Source: JBCBGF01 sp039193455 (lineage in GTDB: Bacteria > Pseudomonadota > Alphaproteobacteria > Rhodobacterales > Rhodobacteraceae). Taken from it: a DNA stretch of 64,000 nucleotides. Location of the stretch: contig JBCCWO010000007.1 of NCBI GenBank assembly GCA_039193455.1, positions 1 to 64,000 of the forward strand, read 5' to 3'. The position numbers and the translations under genes were made by a program. Below the pieces are notes generated by a model. That model did no database searches. It was not told the origin of the DNA and saw nothing but the letters and a program-made list of their open reading frames with translations. Positions 42,176-51,447 of the stretch are shown in pieces. The stretch's first letter is position 1. Each line of letters starts with the position of its first letter.

Positions 42176-44146
42176 ATGGCGAAACTAGGCACAGAATGTC
42201 CGAGCAGGGTGATGCAGTTAACGGTTTCCATCTTTGCGCCCGCGCCCCCGTCCGAGGCCGCCCCGGTCCCCGGCGCGGTGGATATGGGGGACGCTACCCC
42301 GGATAGCGGGTTCGACGCATTGGTCGCCGATCCGGTGAAACAGTGGGCGGAGGCACCGGTGGTTGCGACGGGCGGAGAGGAGGCCGGGCGTGTAAACGCG
42401 CTTGGAATCGAACCGCAGTTCGGTGCAGCCTCTTTTGCGCCAGTTGAGGCAGAATTGGGACTTTCGCCCACGGCACCTCCGGGCCGCGATGCACCCGGTA
42501 CCAGGGCGGGCGCGATCCCCACGGACACGGCCGTGCCGACGCCAGAGCCTAAATCAGTACCGCCAAAAGCTGATGTTGCACCTTCGGCGGATGCAGCGAC
42601 ACCCCTCCGCCCCGCCGCGCCGGATCGCGACATAAGCCCGGCGCCGGGCGTGCCTACGCGCGGCCCCACGCTGCCACAGCTTGCGGAGGCCCCCGATCTG
42701 CCGTCCGCGCAAATTCCAACGCCGACTGATGCGCCGGATCTGCCCCAAGCCCCTGCAAAGCCCGCCGCTGACACCACAGTGCCACGCGGCCCGTCGCTGA
42801 CGGCTGCCCAATCTTCCGCACCCACCCCCGCGCCGGGACCGCAAGCGTCGTTGCCCACGCCAACAGAAGCGCTCGCGTTTTCCGAAGCCCCGCGCGTGTT
42901 GGAGCGTGCCACCCTGCCGGATCGCACGCCGCAACCGGCAACACGCATCGCGGACGATACATTGTTGCAGCAACCGGTGCGCGAGGCACGTGCGCTGGGG
43001 GCAGAACCACCCAATCCGCGCCCGGGCGTGGATCGGCCAGAATTCGCACCAAAAACCAGCGCGCCCGTTTCGGTGAACCCGACGGACACAGCACGCGTGC
43101 AACCCTTGCCCCCGGCGCCTCCACCCGCCGCCGATGGCGTGCTTACGCCGGAGCGTGCGGCACCGCCTCCGCCGGTGGACAGTCTCGCGGCGGGACGCGT
43201 ACCCACCGTGGCACCGCCAGAGACCTCCATTGCCGCCACGCGTCAGGCTCCAACCGTGGCGACGCTTCAAGCGCCTGCGCAGGCGAGCCCTCCGCCAAGC
43301 ACCCCTGCACCGCAAATGGCCGGGTCGCCACCAGAGCCACTGCAGAGCGTCTCGCCAACCGTGACTTCGGGACAGGCAATTGCGTCTCAAACTGCGGCGG
43401 TGGGCGTATCACCGCCACCTGCGCCACCGACTGCGCTAGCGCCACCCCCCACCTCGCAAGCGCCCATCGCTGCTCAAGTTGCCGCGTCCCCGCCGCCGCA
43501 ACCCGCTGCGTCGGATGCGCCCAGGTCCCGGCAAGCGGAACCGGCTGTGGATCAAACGCCGCCACCCGCACTTCCCCCGCGCACCGGCTCGCAGGCCGTT
43601 GTGCCTGTTATCGCTCCGCAACCCCTGCAGAGCGCCCTTGCAAAAGAGATCGCCGCGGACTCTGCCACGACCACAATGGATCCGCTGCGCCTCGACGCGG
43701 GCGGCCCCGCCGACGGACCCAGCCGCACCGGCGCAGCACCGACGGCGTCAACGGCGCTCGCCCCCGGGGGCGAGACGGCCCGCGCCATTGCCACCCAGAT
43801 CACCGAGGCACTCCGGCAGGGCAGCGGCACGATCGATGTCACGCTAAGCCCGGAAGAGCTTGGCCGCGTGCGCCTGTCGGTCGGGGTCGGCGATGGGGCG
43901 ATGCTCGTCTCGATCTCCGCGGAACGGCCTGAAACGCTGGACCTGATGCGCCGCCACATCGACATCCTGCACGCCGAAGCGCGGGCGGAAGGGTTCGCGA
44001 CCTTAAGCTTTGCCTTCTCGGACAGCGGCGGCCAGCCCCCGGCGCAGGCAGAGACCCTGGCAACCGCGCCCGAACGTGATGCGCCCCCCACACCGGCCAC
44101 CGCCGCCCGTCACATACCGTCTGACGGGCTCGATTTGCGTCTTTGA
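42176..44146 (+). CDS. fliK: Flagellar hook-length control protein FliK
   Basis: A 656-residue protein. The first 540 residues are Pro/Ala-rich and low in complexity, as expected for a molecular ruler. The C-terminal Flg_hook domain (about 545-630) has IDVTLSPEELGRVRLSVGV and RRHIDILHAEARAEGF. FliK measures hook length and switches export from hook to filament. ATG 42212 (MQLTVSIF) is an alternative start. It is followed by flgD, whose ATG lies 12 bases after the fliK stop. Confidence 0.85.
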   Translation: MAKLGTECPSRVMQLTVSIFAPAPPSEAAPVPGAVDMGDATPDSGFDALVADPVKQWAEAPVVATGGEEAGRVNALGIEPQFGAASFAPVEAELGLSPTAPPGRDAPGTRAGAIPTDTAVPTPEPKSVPPKADVAPSADAATPLRPAAPDRDISPAPGVPTRGPTLPQLAEAPDLPSAQIPTPTDAPDLPQAPAKPAADTTVPRGPSLTAAQSSAPTPAPGPQASLPTPTEALAFSEAPRVLERATLPDRTPQPATRIADDTLLQQPVREARALGAEPPNPRPGVDRPEFAPKTSAPVSVNPTDTARVQPLPPAPPPAADGVLTPERAAPPPPVDSLAAGRVPTVAPPETSIAATRQAPTVATLQAPAQASPPPSTPAPQMAGSPPEPLQSVSPTVTSGQAIASQTAAVGVSPPPAPPTALAPPPTSQAPIAAQVAASPPPQPAASDAPRSRQAEPAVDQTPPPALPPRTGSQAVVPVIAPQPLQSALAKEIAADSATTTMDPLRLDAGGPADGPSRTGAAPTASTALAPGGETARAIATQITEALRQGSGTIDVTLSPEELGRVRLSVGVGDGAMLVSISAERPETLDLMRRHIDILHAEARAEGFATLSFAFSDSGGQPPAQAETLATAPERDAPPTPATAARHIPSDGLDLRL

Positions 44147-44157
44147 AAGGACAAACC

Positions 44158-44820
44158 ATGGAAGTGAACACGCTCACGCAGCCGTCCCCTGCAACCACAC
44201 AGGCCGCCCCGTCAAGCGCCGACACGCTCAGCTCGGATTTCGACACCTTCCTGAAAATGCTGACGGTCCAGATGGAAAATCAGGACCCGCTCAACCCCAT
44301 CGAAAGCACCGACTTCGCGGTGCAGCTCGCCACCTTTTCGGGCGTCGAGCAGCAGGTGCAGACCAACGACCTGCTCACCGGCCTGACCGAGCGTCTGGGC
44401 ATTGGCGGCATCGGCCAATACGCGTCCTGGATCGGGCTCGAAGCGCGCGCGCCGGTCGCCGCGAATTTCGACGGGGCGCCGGTCACGGTCTATCCCAACT
44501 TGCCTGCCGCCGCAGATCAAGCCACCCTGATCGTCCGCGACGCTTCGGGCGGCGAGGTCCAGCGCACGGCCCTGCCGGTGCCCAGCGACAGCTATGTCTG
44601 GAACGGCACCGACAATTCCGGCGCGCCGGTGCCTCCGGGCTACTACACGTTCGAAACCGAAGCCGCCGTCGCCGGTGAGCCGATCTCGTTTGAAACGGCG
44701 GAAGTTTATGCCCGCATCACCGAGGCGCGGCTGGAAGGGGACACGGGCCTCCTGGTCTTTGCCGATGGCAGCACGGCCCGGGCGGACGCCGTGTCAGGAT
44801 TGCGGACGGAGGGTGAGTAA
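44158..44820 (+). CDS. flgD: Flagellar hook cap protein FlgD
   Basis: A 220-residue hook-assembly scaffold. The N-terminal motif FDTFLKMLTVQMENQDPLNP ends near residue 45, followed by VQLATFSGVEQQVQTN. A FlgD Ig/tudor-like domain lies in the middle (WNGTDNSGAPVPPGYYTFE). The ATG at 44158 has an AGGA site 7 bases upstream. With fliK it forms a two-gene unit. The 213 bases before ubiB hold no gene that I can support. Confidence 0.9.
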   Translation: MEVNTLTQPSPATTQAAPSSADTLSSDFDTFLKMLTVQMENQDPLNPIESTDFAVQLATFSGVEQQVQTNDLLTGLTERLGIGGIGQYASWIGLEARAPVAANFDGAPVTVYPNLPAAADQATLIVRDASGGEVQRTALPVPSDSYVWNGTDNSGAPVPPGYYTFETEAAVAGEPISFETAEVYARITEARLEGDTGLLVFADGSTARADAVSGLRTEGE

Positions 44821-45033
44821 CCGCACACCCAACGCGCGCGTTCGCGCGGTCGGCACAGCTCTGGTTGCAGATCCCCGAGCACCGGGGCGCAAACCTGTCT
44901 TTGTTGTCCGGTCAACTTCTCGCTGTCGGGCCGCCTGCCACTCCGCAACCTGGCAAATCAGGCGTTACCGTTCCGCCGCACTCCGCACGACCCGCCGCTC
45001 GCGACAACGCGCCGTACCACGCCAAGCCCCGAT

Positions 45034-46554
45034 TCAGCCCACCAGCATGACCAGTACCCCAACCGCGACCCCGCCGACAAAGAGCGCAACCGGCATCAAG
45101 GTCGACCGACGCCGGGGCGGCGGGGGATCCTCGGTCTGGCGCACGAGAACGGCTTCGGCCAGGCCCGGAAGCTTGGGCCCAAAGCGGCCCAGCACCCGGA
45201 CGGTCTTGGCCAGATCGCGCAGCAGCGCCTTTGGCCCCACATTCTCCTGAATGTACTTCTCCACCACCGGCCGCGCCGTGTCCCAGATGTTGATCTGCGG
45301 ATGCAGCGAGCGGGCGACGCCTTCGACCACCACCATCGTGCGTTGCAACAGGATCAACTCGGTCCGCGTCTGCATCCCGAACCGCTCGGTCACCTCGAAC
45401 AGATAGGTCAGCAGCCGCGCCATCGAGATGCGCGACGCATCCATGCCAAAGATCGGCTCCCCAACCGAGCGGAGCGCCCGCGCAAATTCGTCGATGTCCT
45501 GATCGGCCGGGACATAGCCTGCCTCGAAATGCACCTCAGCCACCCGCCGAAAATCTTTGCGGATGAAACCAAAGATGATCTCGGCATAGACCCGGCGCGT
45601 GTATTCGTCGATCCGCCCCATGATCCCGAAATCGAGCGCGATGATATCGCCATTGGCCGCGATCTTGAGATTGCCCTGGTGCATATCGGCGTGAAAATAG
45701 CCGTCGCGCAGCGCATGGTTGAGAAACAGCGTCAGCACCCGCTCACCCAGAACGACCGTATCATGCCCCGCCGCGCGAATATCGTGCACCTCGCCCGCCG
45801 GGATCCCCTCGGCCCAGCCCAGCGTCATCACCCGCCGCGACGACAAGAACCAATGCACCGCGGGCACCTGGAACCCCGCATCCTCGGCCGTGTTGGCCTT
45901 GAACTCTGCCGCGCTTGAGGTTTCGAGCCGCAGATCAAGCTCGCCCAGCACTACGCCTTCGAAATGTTCGATCACGTCCATCGGCCGCAAGCGGCGCGAG
46001 GCCGGCGACAGCGTCTCGATCATCCGCGCCGCAAAGTAGAAGGCGTCGATATCCTTGCGAAACGCCCGTTCGATCCCCGGACGCAGCACCTTGATGGCCA
46101 CCGCCTCGCCCGTTTCGGCCAGCCGCCCCTTGTGGACCTGCGCGATTGACGCGGCGGCCACGGGTTCGCTGAACTCGGAAAAGATCGTCTCGACCGGGCG
46201 CTCCAGCTCGGCGGCAACGACGCGGCGCGCCTCGGTCACCGGAAAGGGTGGCAGTTTGTCTTGCAGCACCCGCAACTGCATGGCCAGCTCATCGCCCACC
46301 ACATCGGGGCGCGTCGACAGGATCTGACCGAACTTGATGTAAGCCGGGCCCAGCGCGGTCAGCGCCCGCGTGACCGGCGGCAGGGCCGGGTCGCCCTTGA
46401 TCCCCAGCCAGCGAAACGGCCAGCCCAGCACCCGGGCCACCACCCGCAGCGGACGCGGCGCGTCAAAGGCATCCAGAACGACGCCCATCGCACCGGTCCG
46501 TTCCAGCGTGGCGCCGGTGCGGATCAGCCGAAAGATGTTGTGGGGGCCGCGCAC
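45034..46554 (-). CDS. ubiB: Ubiquinone biosynthesis regulatory kinase-like protein UbiB
   Basis: A 506-residue ABC1/ADCK-family protein. The KxGQ motif (YIKFGQILSTRPD, near residue 75), the Ala-rich loop AAASIAQVHKG and a kinase-like core (HADMHQGNLKI and ALDFGIMG) are present, and two hydrophobic segments at the C-terminus anchor it. UbiB supports ubiquinone synthesis, perhaps by ATP-dependent extraction of lipid intermediates. It starts with GTG immediately after the ubiE stop, so the pair is translationally coupled. Confidence 0.95.
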   Translation of the reverse strand: MRGPHNIFRLIRTGATLERTGAMGVVLDAFDAPRPLRVVARVLGWPFRWLGIKGDPALPPVTRALTALGPAYIKFGQILSTRPDVVGDELAMQLRVLQDKLPPFPVTEARRVVAAELERPVETIFSEFSEPVAAASIAQVHKGRLAETGEAVAIKVLRPGIERAFRKDIDAFYFAARMIETLSPASRRLRPMDVIEHFEGVVLGELDLRLETSSAAEFKANTAEDAGFQVPAVHWFLSSRRVMTLGWAEGIPAGEVHDIRAAGHDTVVLGERVLTLFLNHALRDGYFHADMHQGNLKIAANGDIIALDFGIMGRIDEYTRRVYAEIIFGFIRKDFRRVAEVHFEAGYVPADQDIDEFARALRSVGEPIFGMDASRISMARLLTYLFEVTERFGMQTRTELILLQRTMVVVEGVARSLHPQINIWDTARPVVEKYIQENVGPKALLRDLAKTVRVLGRFGPKLPGLAEAVLVRQTEDPPPPRRRSTLMPVALFVGGVAVGVLVMLVG

Positions 46555-47307
46555 CTAGAGCTTCCACCCCGAATGCAGCGCGGCGATGCCCATGGACAGA
46601 TTGCGGTATTTCACGTTCTCAAAGCCCGCCTTGCGGATCATCCCGGCAAAGCGATCCTGGTCGGGAAACTTGCGGATCGATTCCACCAGGTACTGATAGC
46701 TGTCGCGATCCCCGGCAATCGCCTGCCCCATTGCCGGGATCACGTTGTAGGAATAGCGGTCATAGGCCCATTGCAGCCCCGCATTGGGCAGTTGCGAAAA
46801 TTCAAGCACCACGATCCGCCCGCCGGAGCGCAGAACGCGAAACGCCTCGGCCAGCGCCTCTTCGATCCGGGTGACGTTCCGGATCCCGAACGAGATCGTG
46901 TAGACATCAAAGGACGCGTCCTCGAACGGCAGGGCCATCGCATCGCCGACAATCCAGTCAAGCCGGTCGGCAAAGGTTTCCGCCTCGGCCCGGCGCTTAC
47001 CCTCGGTCAGCATGTTTTCGGTCATGTCGCAGACAACCGCCTCGGCGCCGGGCGCCCGGCGCAGGAACCGGAATGCGATATCGCCGGTGCCGCCCGCCAC
47101 GTCCAAAAGGCGCTGACCCGACCGGGGCGCGAGCCAATCCATCATCGCGTCTTTCCAGAGGCGGTGAATGCCCACCGACATCACATCGTTCATGATGTCA
47201 TAGCGTGTGGCCACATTGGAAAAGACGCCGTGGACCAGCCCGGCCTTTTCGTCTTCCTCGACCACGCGGTCGCCAAAATGCGTTGTTTTTCCGCCGCTAT
47301 CACTCAT
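46555..47307 (-). CDS. ubiE: Demethylmenaquinone/2-polyprenyl-benzoquinol C-methyltransferase UbiE
   Basis: A 250-residue SAM-dependent methyltransferase of ubiquinone synthesis. Family signatures include VFSNVATRYDIMNDVMSVG near residue 28, the SAM motif LLDVAGGTGDIAF near 70, and SFGIRNVTRIEEAL near 145. It is transcribed divergently from mutM with 88 bases between the two starts, and is followed directly by ubiB. Confidence 0.96.
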   Translation of the reverse strand: MSDSGGKTTHFGDRVVEEDEKAGLVHGVFSNVATRYDIMNDVMSVGIHRLWKDAMMDWLAPRSGQRLLDVAGGTGDIAFRFLRRAPGAEAVVCDMTENMLTEGKRRAEAETFADRLDWIVGDAMALPFEDASFDVYTISFGIRNVTRIEEALAEAFRVLRSGGRIVVLEFSQLPNAGLQWAYDRYSYNVIPAMGQAIAGDRDSYQYLVESIRKFPDQDRFAGMIRKAGFENVKYRNLSMGIAALHSGWKL

Positions 47308-47395
47308 CAGGGCTTGCCGTCCTTGTCACCAAGCCCTTCTTATAGGGCGCTTCAAGGGCGCTGCAATGTGCGCCACGATCGGAAGGGGAGGCATC

Positions 47396-48247
47396 TTGCC
47401 CGAATTGCCAGAGGTCGAGACGGTTCGCCGCGGCTTGCAGCCGGTGGTCGAGGGCCAGGTGATCGCCAAGGCCGACGTGCGCCGCCCCGATCTGCGCTGG
47501 CCGTTGCCTGCGCGCATGGCTGAACGGCTGACAGGCCAGCGGGTGACGGCGCTGCGGCGGCGCTCGAAATACATCCTGGCCGATCTTGCCTCGGGCGAGA
47601 CGCTGATCATCCACCTTGGCATGTCGGGGCGCATCCTGATCTCGGGCGCCCAGGTCGGCACCTTTCACCACGCGCACCCGGCGCCGGAAAAACACGACCA
47701 TGTCGTGCTTGATATCGCGGGCGGTGCACGGGTGACCTTTAACGACGCGCGCCGGTTCGGGGCGATGGACCTGACGCCGACCGAGGCGGTCGAGGCGCAT
47801 TGGCTGATCGACAAGCTGGGGCCCGAACCCCTGGGCAACGGCTTTAACGAAGACTACCTGGTGGGTGCGCTGTCGGGCCGGATGACGCCGATCAAGGCCG
47901 CTTTGCTCCACCAGCGAATCGTTGCGGGTCTGGGCAATATCTATGTCTGCGAGGCGCTGCATCGCGCCGGCATCGCGCCCAAACGCAAGGCCGGGCGGAT
48001 TTCCGCGCCGCGTGTGCGCGGGCTTGTTCCGGTGATCCGCGATGTGTTGCGCGAGGCCATTGCCGCCGGTGGCTCGTCCCTGCGCGATTACCGCCAAGCA
48101 GATGGAGAGTTGGGATATTTTCAACATACGTTCCGCGCCTACGGGCGCGAAGGGGCGCCCTGTCCGACGCCGGATTGCGGCGGCACAATCGCGCGTATCG
48201 TGCAATCGGGCCGGTCAACCTTTTACTGCCCACGCTGCCAAAGATAG
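47396..48247 (+). CDS. mutM: Formamidopyrimidine-DNA glycosylase
   Basis: A 283-residue base-excision repair glycosylase/AP lyase that removes oxidised purines such as 8-oxoguanine. The start is TTG at 47396: it gives the invariant N-terminus (M)PELPEVETVRRGL, whose Pro is the catalytic residue, and a GGGGAGG ribosome-binding site lies just upstream. The frame is open to 47207, but that part overlaps the divergent ubiE. The C-terminal zinc finger (CPTPDCGGTIARIVQSGRS, then CPRC) is intact. Confidence 0.96.
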   Translation: MPELPEVETVRRGLQPVVEGQVIAKADVRRPDLRWPLPARMAERLTGQRVTALRRRSKYILADLASGETLIIHLGMSGRILISGAQVGTFHHAHPAPEKHDHVVLDIAGGARVTFNDARRFGAMDLTPTEAVEAHWLIDKLGPEPLGNGFNEDYLVGALSGRMTPIKAALLHQRIVAGLGNIYVCEALHRAGIAPKRKAGRISAPRVRGLVPVIRDVLREAIAAGGSSLRDYRQADGELGYFQHTFRAYGREGAPCPTPDCGGTIARIVQSGRSTFYCPRCQR

Positions 48248-48309
48248 CTTGAACCACCCGCTCTGACTGATAAGCCTTGCCTCTGCTTTGTCCATGAACG
48301 CGGGGATCC

Positions 48310-49086
48310 ATGGCCTTTAATACGCTGATCGTCGATATCGAGGACCACGTCTGCCTCATCACACTCAACCGTCCGGAACAGCGCAACGCCCTGAATACCG
48401 AGCTGCTGGGCGAGCTGTCCCAGGCGCTGCGCGAGGCGGAAGACAACGACAAGGTGCGCTGCATCGTCATCACCGGCTCGGACAAGGTCTTTGCCGCCGG
48501 GGCCGATATCACCGAGATGTCGGGAAAGTCCTTCGTCGATGTCTTCACCTCGGATCTTTTCGGGGGCGAGGTTGAACAGCTCAAGACATGCCGCAAGCCG
48601 GTGATCGCGGCCGTCGCGGGATACGCGCTGGGCGGCGGGTGCGAGCTTGCGATGATGTGCGATTTCATCATTGCCGCCGACACCGCCAAATTCGGCCAGC
48701 CCGAGATCAACCTGGGCGTCGTGGCCGGGATCGGCGGGACACAGCGGCTGACGCGGTTCGTGGGCAAATCGAAATCGATGGAAATGCACCTGACCGGCCG
48801 CTTCATGGATGCCGAAGAGGCCGAGCGGTCGGGCCTGGTCAGCCGCGTGGTGCCCGCCAAAAAGCTGATGGAAGAAACGATGGCCGCCGCGCAAAAGATT
48901 GTCGAGAAATCGGCGCTGACCACCATGGCGGTGAAAGAGGCCGTGAACCGCAGTTACGAGACCACCTTGAACGAGGGTCTTTTGTACGAACGGCGCCTGT
49001 TTCACGCGCTTTTTGCGACCGAAGATCAAAGCGAAGGCATGGCCGCGTTCATCGACAAACGCGAGGCACAGTTCCGCGACAAGTGA
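48310..49086 (+). CDS. Enoyl-CoA hydratase
   Basis: A 258-residue crotonase-fold enzyme that hydrates 2-enoyl-CoA in fatty-acid or amino-acid breakdown. The oxyanion-hole segments (FAAGADITEM and GYALGGGCELAMMCD) and the two catalytic Glu residues (in GGGCE and GQPEINLGVV) are present. It starts 63 bases after mutM. Substrate chain length cannot be read from the sequence. Confidence 0.92.
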   Translation: MAFNTLIVDIEDHVCLITLNRPEQRNALNTELLGELSQALREAEDNDKVRCIVITGSDKVFAAGADITEMSGKSFVDVFTSDLFGGEVEQLKTCRKPVIAAVAGYALGGGCELAMMCDFIIAADTAKFGQPEINLGVVAGIGGTQRLTRFVGKSKSMEMHLTGRFMDAEEAERSGLVSRVVPAKKLMEETMAAAQKIVEKSALTTMAVKEAVNRSYETTLNEGLLYERRLFHALFATEDQSEGMAAFIDKREAQFRDK

Positions 49087-49176
49087 CGTGCGGCCAAGCC
49101 GGTTGACAGGGCCGCGAGTCGCGCCTAGAAGCGCGGCTTCAGAATTCAATCCGACCCAAATTGGGAACCCGTACGC

Positions 49177-49440
49177 ATGGCAAACTCGCCCCAGTCAAAA
49201 AAGCGCGCCCGCCAGAATGAGCGCCGTTTCGCAGTGAACAAGGCGCGCCGGTCGCGCATCCGGACCTACCTGCGGAAAGTGGAAGAGGCGATTGCCTCTG
49301 GCGATCAGGATGCCGCCACAACCGCCCTGCGCGCTGCACAGCCCGAACTGATGCGTGGCGTGTCAAAAGGTGTGTTTCAAAAAAACACGGCGGCCCGCAA
49401 AATGTCGCGGCTGTCGGCCCGCGTGAAGGCCATCGGCTAA
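49177..49440 (+). CDS. rpsT: 30S ribosomal protein S20
   Basis: An 87-residue basic protein with the S20 pattern (MANSPQSKKRARQNERR at the start and RKMSRLSARVKAI at the end). It binds 16S rRNA early in 30S assembly. A clear terminator follows. The order mutM, enoyl-CoA hydratase, rpsT, dnaA is common in Rhodobacterales. Confidence 0.97.
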   Translation: MANSPQSKKRARQNERRFAVNKARRSRIRTYLRKVEEAIASGDQDAATTALRAAQPELMRGVSKGVFQKNTAARKMSRLSARVKAIG

Positions 49441-50088
49441 ACACGACGCCTAATTTTTGGGTGAAAGTGGCGGGCGCATGCGTTCGCCATTTTTTTGTTT
49501 TAAGACCAGTAAGCGCAACTAATAGTTGCACGACGGCCCGCGTCGGGATTCGTCCGCACATTCCCAGAGTCAAGAATGAAGATGTGTTGCTTCGCGCTCA
49601 GCGGCCTTGCTAACAAAGGTTTGCGATTCACATCGTCTTGGGGGGACATGAGGTGAAGGTCGGATCGCGACGCGTGCGGACGCAGGTTTGCACGGTGTTG
49701 CGGTCGCGGTTGGGATAGACTGTAACGACCACATCTTTGGCAGGCTGGGGCAAGTGTTTTATGCCGTTTGGCCTGCCGTGACGGACTGGATTTGACCGCG
49801 CTTGTGTGTTCCGCGCGGGGATCGGTGCCGCCATGTCCAGATGCATATGCGCCAGCGCGCAGCGTTCCGGAACGGCCAGGGCCTGCCATCCCTGCGCCAC
49901 GCGTTCTGGCCGCTTTGCGCCGGGTGGAACCGACGGGCTTGGTCCCCGTGGGCCGGGGCTGCCATGCGTCTGACCATCCCCATGATCGTGAGGCGGCGGC
50001 AACACCGGAATGACCCCTGCCAAGGGGGCGGACCGGCGGCTGGCGAAGGTCGGCTGGTTACAAAAATTGAAGGACAGGTCGGGTCAGG
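49441..50088. promoter_or_regulatory. dnaA upstream region, with three GANTC sites and a palindrome
   Basis: This 648-base stretch has no convincing gene. After the rpsT terminator it holds a palindrome, gcaact-aat-agttgc (49515-49529), and GANTC sites at 49547, 49567 and 49625. I looked for DnaA boxes (TTATCCACA) and found no good match, so I do not call an origin. The rest is probably the dnaA promoter and a long leader. Control of dnaA by GANTC methylation is known in Caulobacter; here it is inference. Confidence 0.5.
49468..49501 (+). terminator. Rho-independent terminator of rpsT
   Basis: A stem of about eight pairs (tggcgggc with gcgttcgcca, including G-T pairs) around 49468-49489 is followed by a T-rich run (ttttttgtttt) to 49501. 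It lies 27 bases after the rpsT stop. Confidence 0.85.
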
Positions 50089-51447
50089 ATGACGAACGAG
50101 ACATGGGGACACATTCGTGAAAATCTTATCGGGACAGTCGGAAAGAATAACTACGTAAACTGGATAGAGCCGCTTGAGTTTTCGGCTTTGGAAGACGGTG
50201 TTGCGACCTTCAAGGTGCCCACACAGTTCATGGGCACATGGGTGTCGCGCAATTTCGGGGATCACATTTTGCGCGTACTGAATACCTCGGGCCAGCCGGT
50301 GGCCCGCATCGCCTTTGCTGTGGGCGACGATGTCGAACTTGGTGCGCCGGCCAATGCCAAAGCTGCCCCTGCCGCTGACGCGGCTGGCGAGGGCGGGGGC
50401 TCGGCCCTGCCCGGCGCGCCGCTCGATGCGCGCTTTACCTTTGACCGTTTCGTGGTGGGCAAACCCAACGAGCTGGCCCATGCCGCCGCCAAACGCGTGG
50501 CCGAAGGCGGCCCGGTTACGTTCAACCCGCTGTTCCTGTACGGTGGGGTTGGCCTTGGTAAAACCCACCTGATGCACGCCATCGCGTGGGAACTGCAAAA
50601 CCAAAGCCCCGATCTGCGTGTGGTCTACCTGTCGGCGGAACAGTTCATGTATCGGTTCGTCCAGGCCCTGCGCGACAAAGAGATGATCGGCTTCAAACAG
50701 CTCTTTCGTTCGGTCGACGTGCTGATGGTGGACGATGTTCAGTTCATCGCCGGCAAAGACGCGACGCAGGAAGAGTTCTTTCACACCTTCAACGCGCTGG
50801 TGGATCAGAACAAGCAGATCATCCTGTCCGCCGACCGTGCGCCGACCGAGATTCGCGGAATCGAAGATCGGATCGTCAGCCGCATGCAGTCGGGCCTGGT
50901 CGTCGATCTGCACCCCACGAACTATGAGTTGCGCCTGGGCATCCTGCAGCAGAAGGTTGACCAATACTCCGAACAGTTCCCGAACCTGGAGATTGCAGAC
51001 GGCGTTCTGGAATTTGTGGCACACCGCATCTCGACGAACGTCCGCGTACTTGAAGGCGCCTTGATGCGGCTCTTCGCCTTCGGCAGCCTCGTGGGCCGCG
51101 AGATCACGCTGGAACTGGCGCAGGACTGCCTCGCCGATATCCTGCGCGCCTCGGATCGCAAGATCACCGTGGAAGAGATCCAGCGTAAAGTCTCGGATCA
51201 CTACAACATCCGCCTCAGCGACCTGATCGGCCCGAAACGCGTGCGCACCTTTGCCCGCCCGCGCCAGATCGCGATGTATCTGTCGAAACAGCTTACCTCG
51301 CGCTCCCTTCCGGAAATCGGCCGCAGGTTCGGCGGGCGTGACCATACCACCGTGATGCACGGCGTCCGGCGGATCGAAGAGCTCAAAGGCAAAGACAGCC
51401 AGATCGCCGAAGATCTCGAGCTTCTGCGCCGGTCCCTCGAAGCCTAG
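50089..51447 (+). CDS. dnaA: Chromosomal replication initiator protein DnaA
   Basis: A 452-residue initiator. Domain I is at the N-terminus (TWGHIRENLIG), followed by a short linker, the AAA+ domain with Walker A GGVGLGKTH near residue 154, Walker B VLMVDDVQFI near 220, and the domain IV signature GRDHTTVMHGVRRI near residue 418. It opens oriC and loads the helicase. Its stop shares CTAG with the convergent trhO. Confidence 0.98.
   Translation: MTNETWGHIRENLIGTVGKNNYVNWIEPLEFSALEDGVATFKVPTQFMGTWVSRNFGDHILRVLNTSGQPVARIAFAVGDDVELGAPANAKAAPAADAAGEGGGSALPGAPLDARFTFDRFVVGKPNELAHAAAKRVAEGGPVTFNPLFLYGGVGLGKTHLMHAIAWELQNQSPDLRVVYLSAEQFMYRFVQALRDKEMIGFKQLFRSVDVLMVDDVQFIAGKDATQEEFFHTFNALVDQNKQIILSADRAPTEIRGIEDRIVSRMQSGLVVDLHPTNYELRLGILQQKVDQYSEQFPNLEIADGVLEFVAHRISTNVRVLEGALMRLFAFGSLVGREITLELAQDCLADILRASDRKITVEEIQRKVSDHYNIRLSDLIGPKRVRTFARPRQIAMYLSKQLTSRSLPEIGRRFGGRDHTTVMHGVRRIEELKGKDSQIAEDLELLRRSLEA

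Noticed and set aside
42100..43239. Long N-terminal extension of the flgJ-like frame
   Set aside because: It runs antisense to the repetitive Pro/Ala part of fliK; the ATG at 42099 has a ribosome-binding site and gives the normal single-domain size.
49500..50023. Minus-strand frames of about 130 codons in the dnaA upstream region
   Set aside because: No ribosome-binding site, no domain, and composition not like that of neighbouring genes.
49441..50088. Possible oriC upstream of dnaA
   Set aside because: No good DnaA boxes and no strong A/T-rich unwinding region; in many alphaproteobacteria the origin is not beside dnaA.
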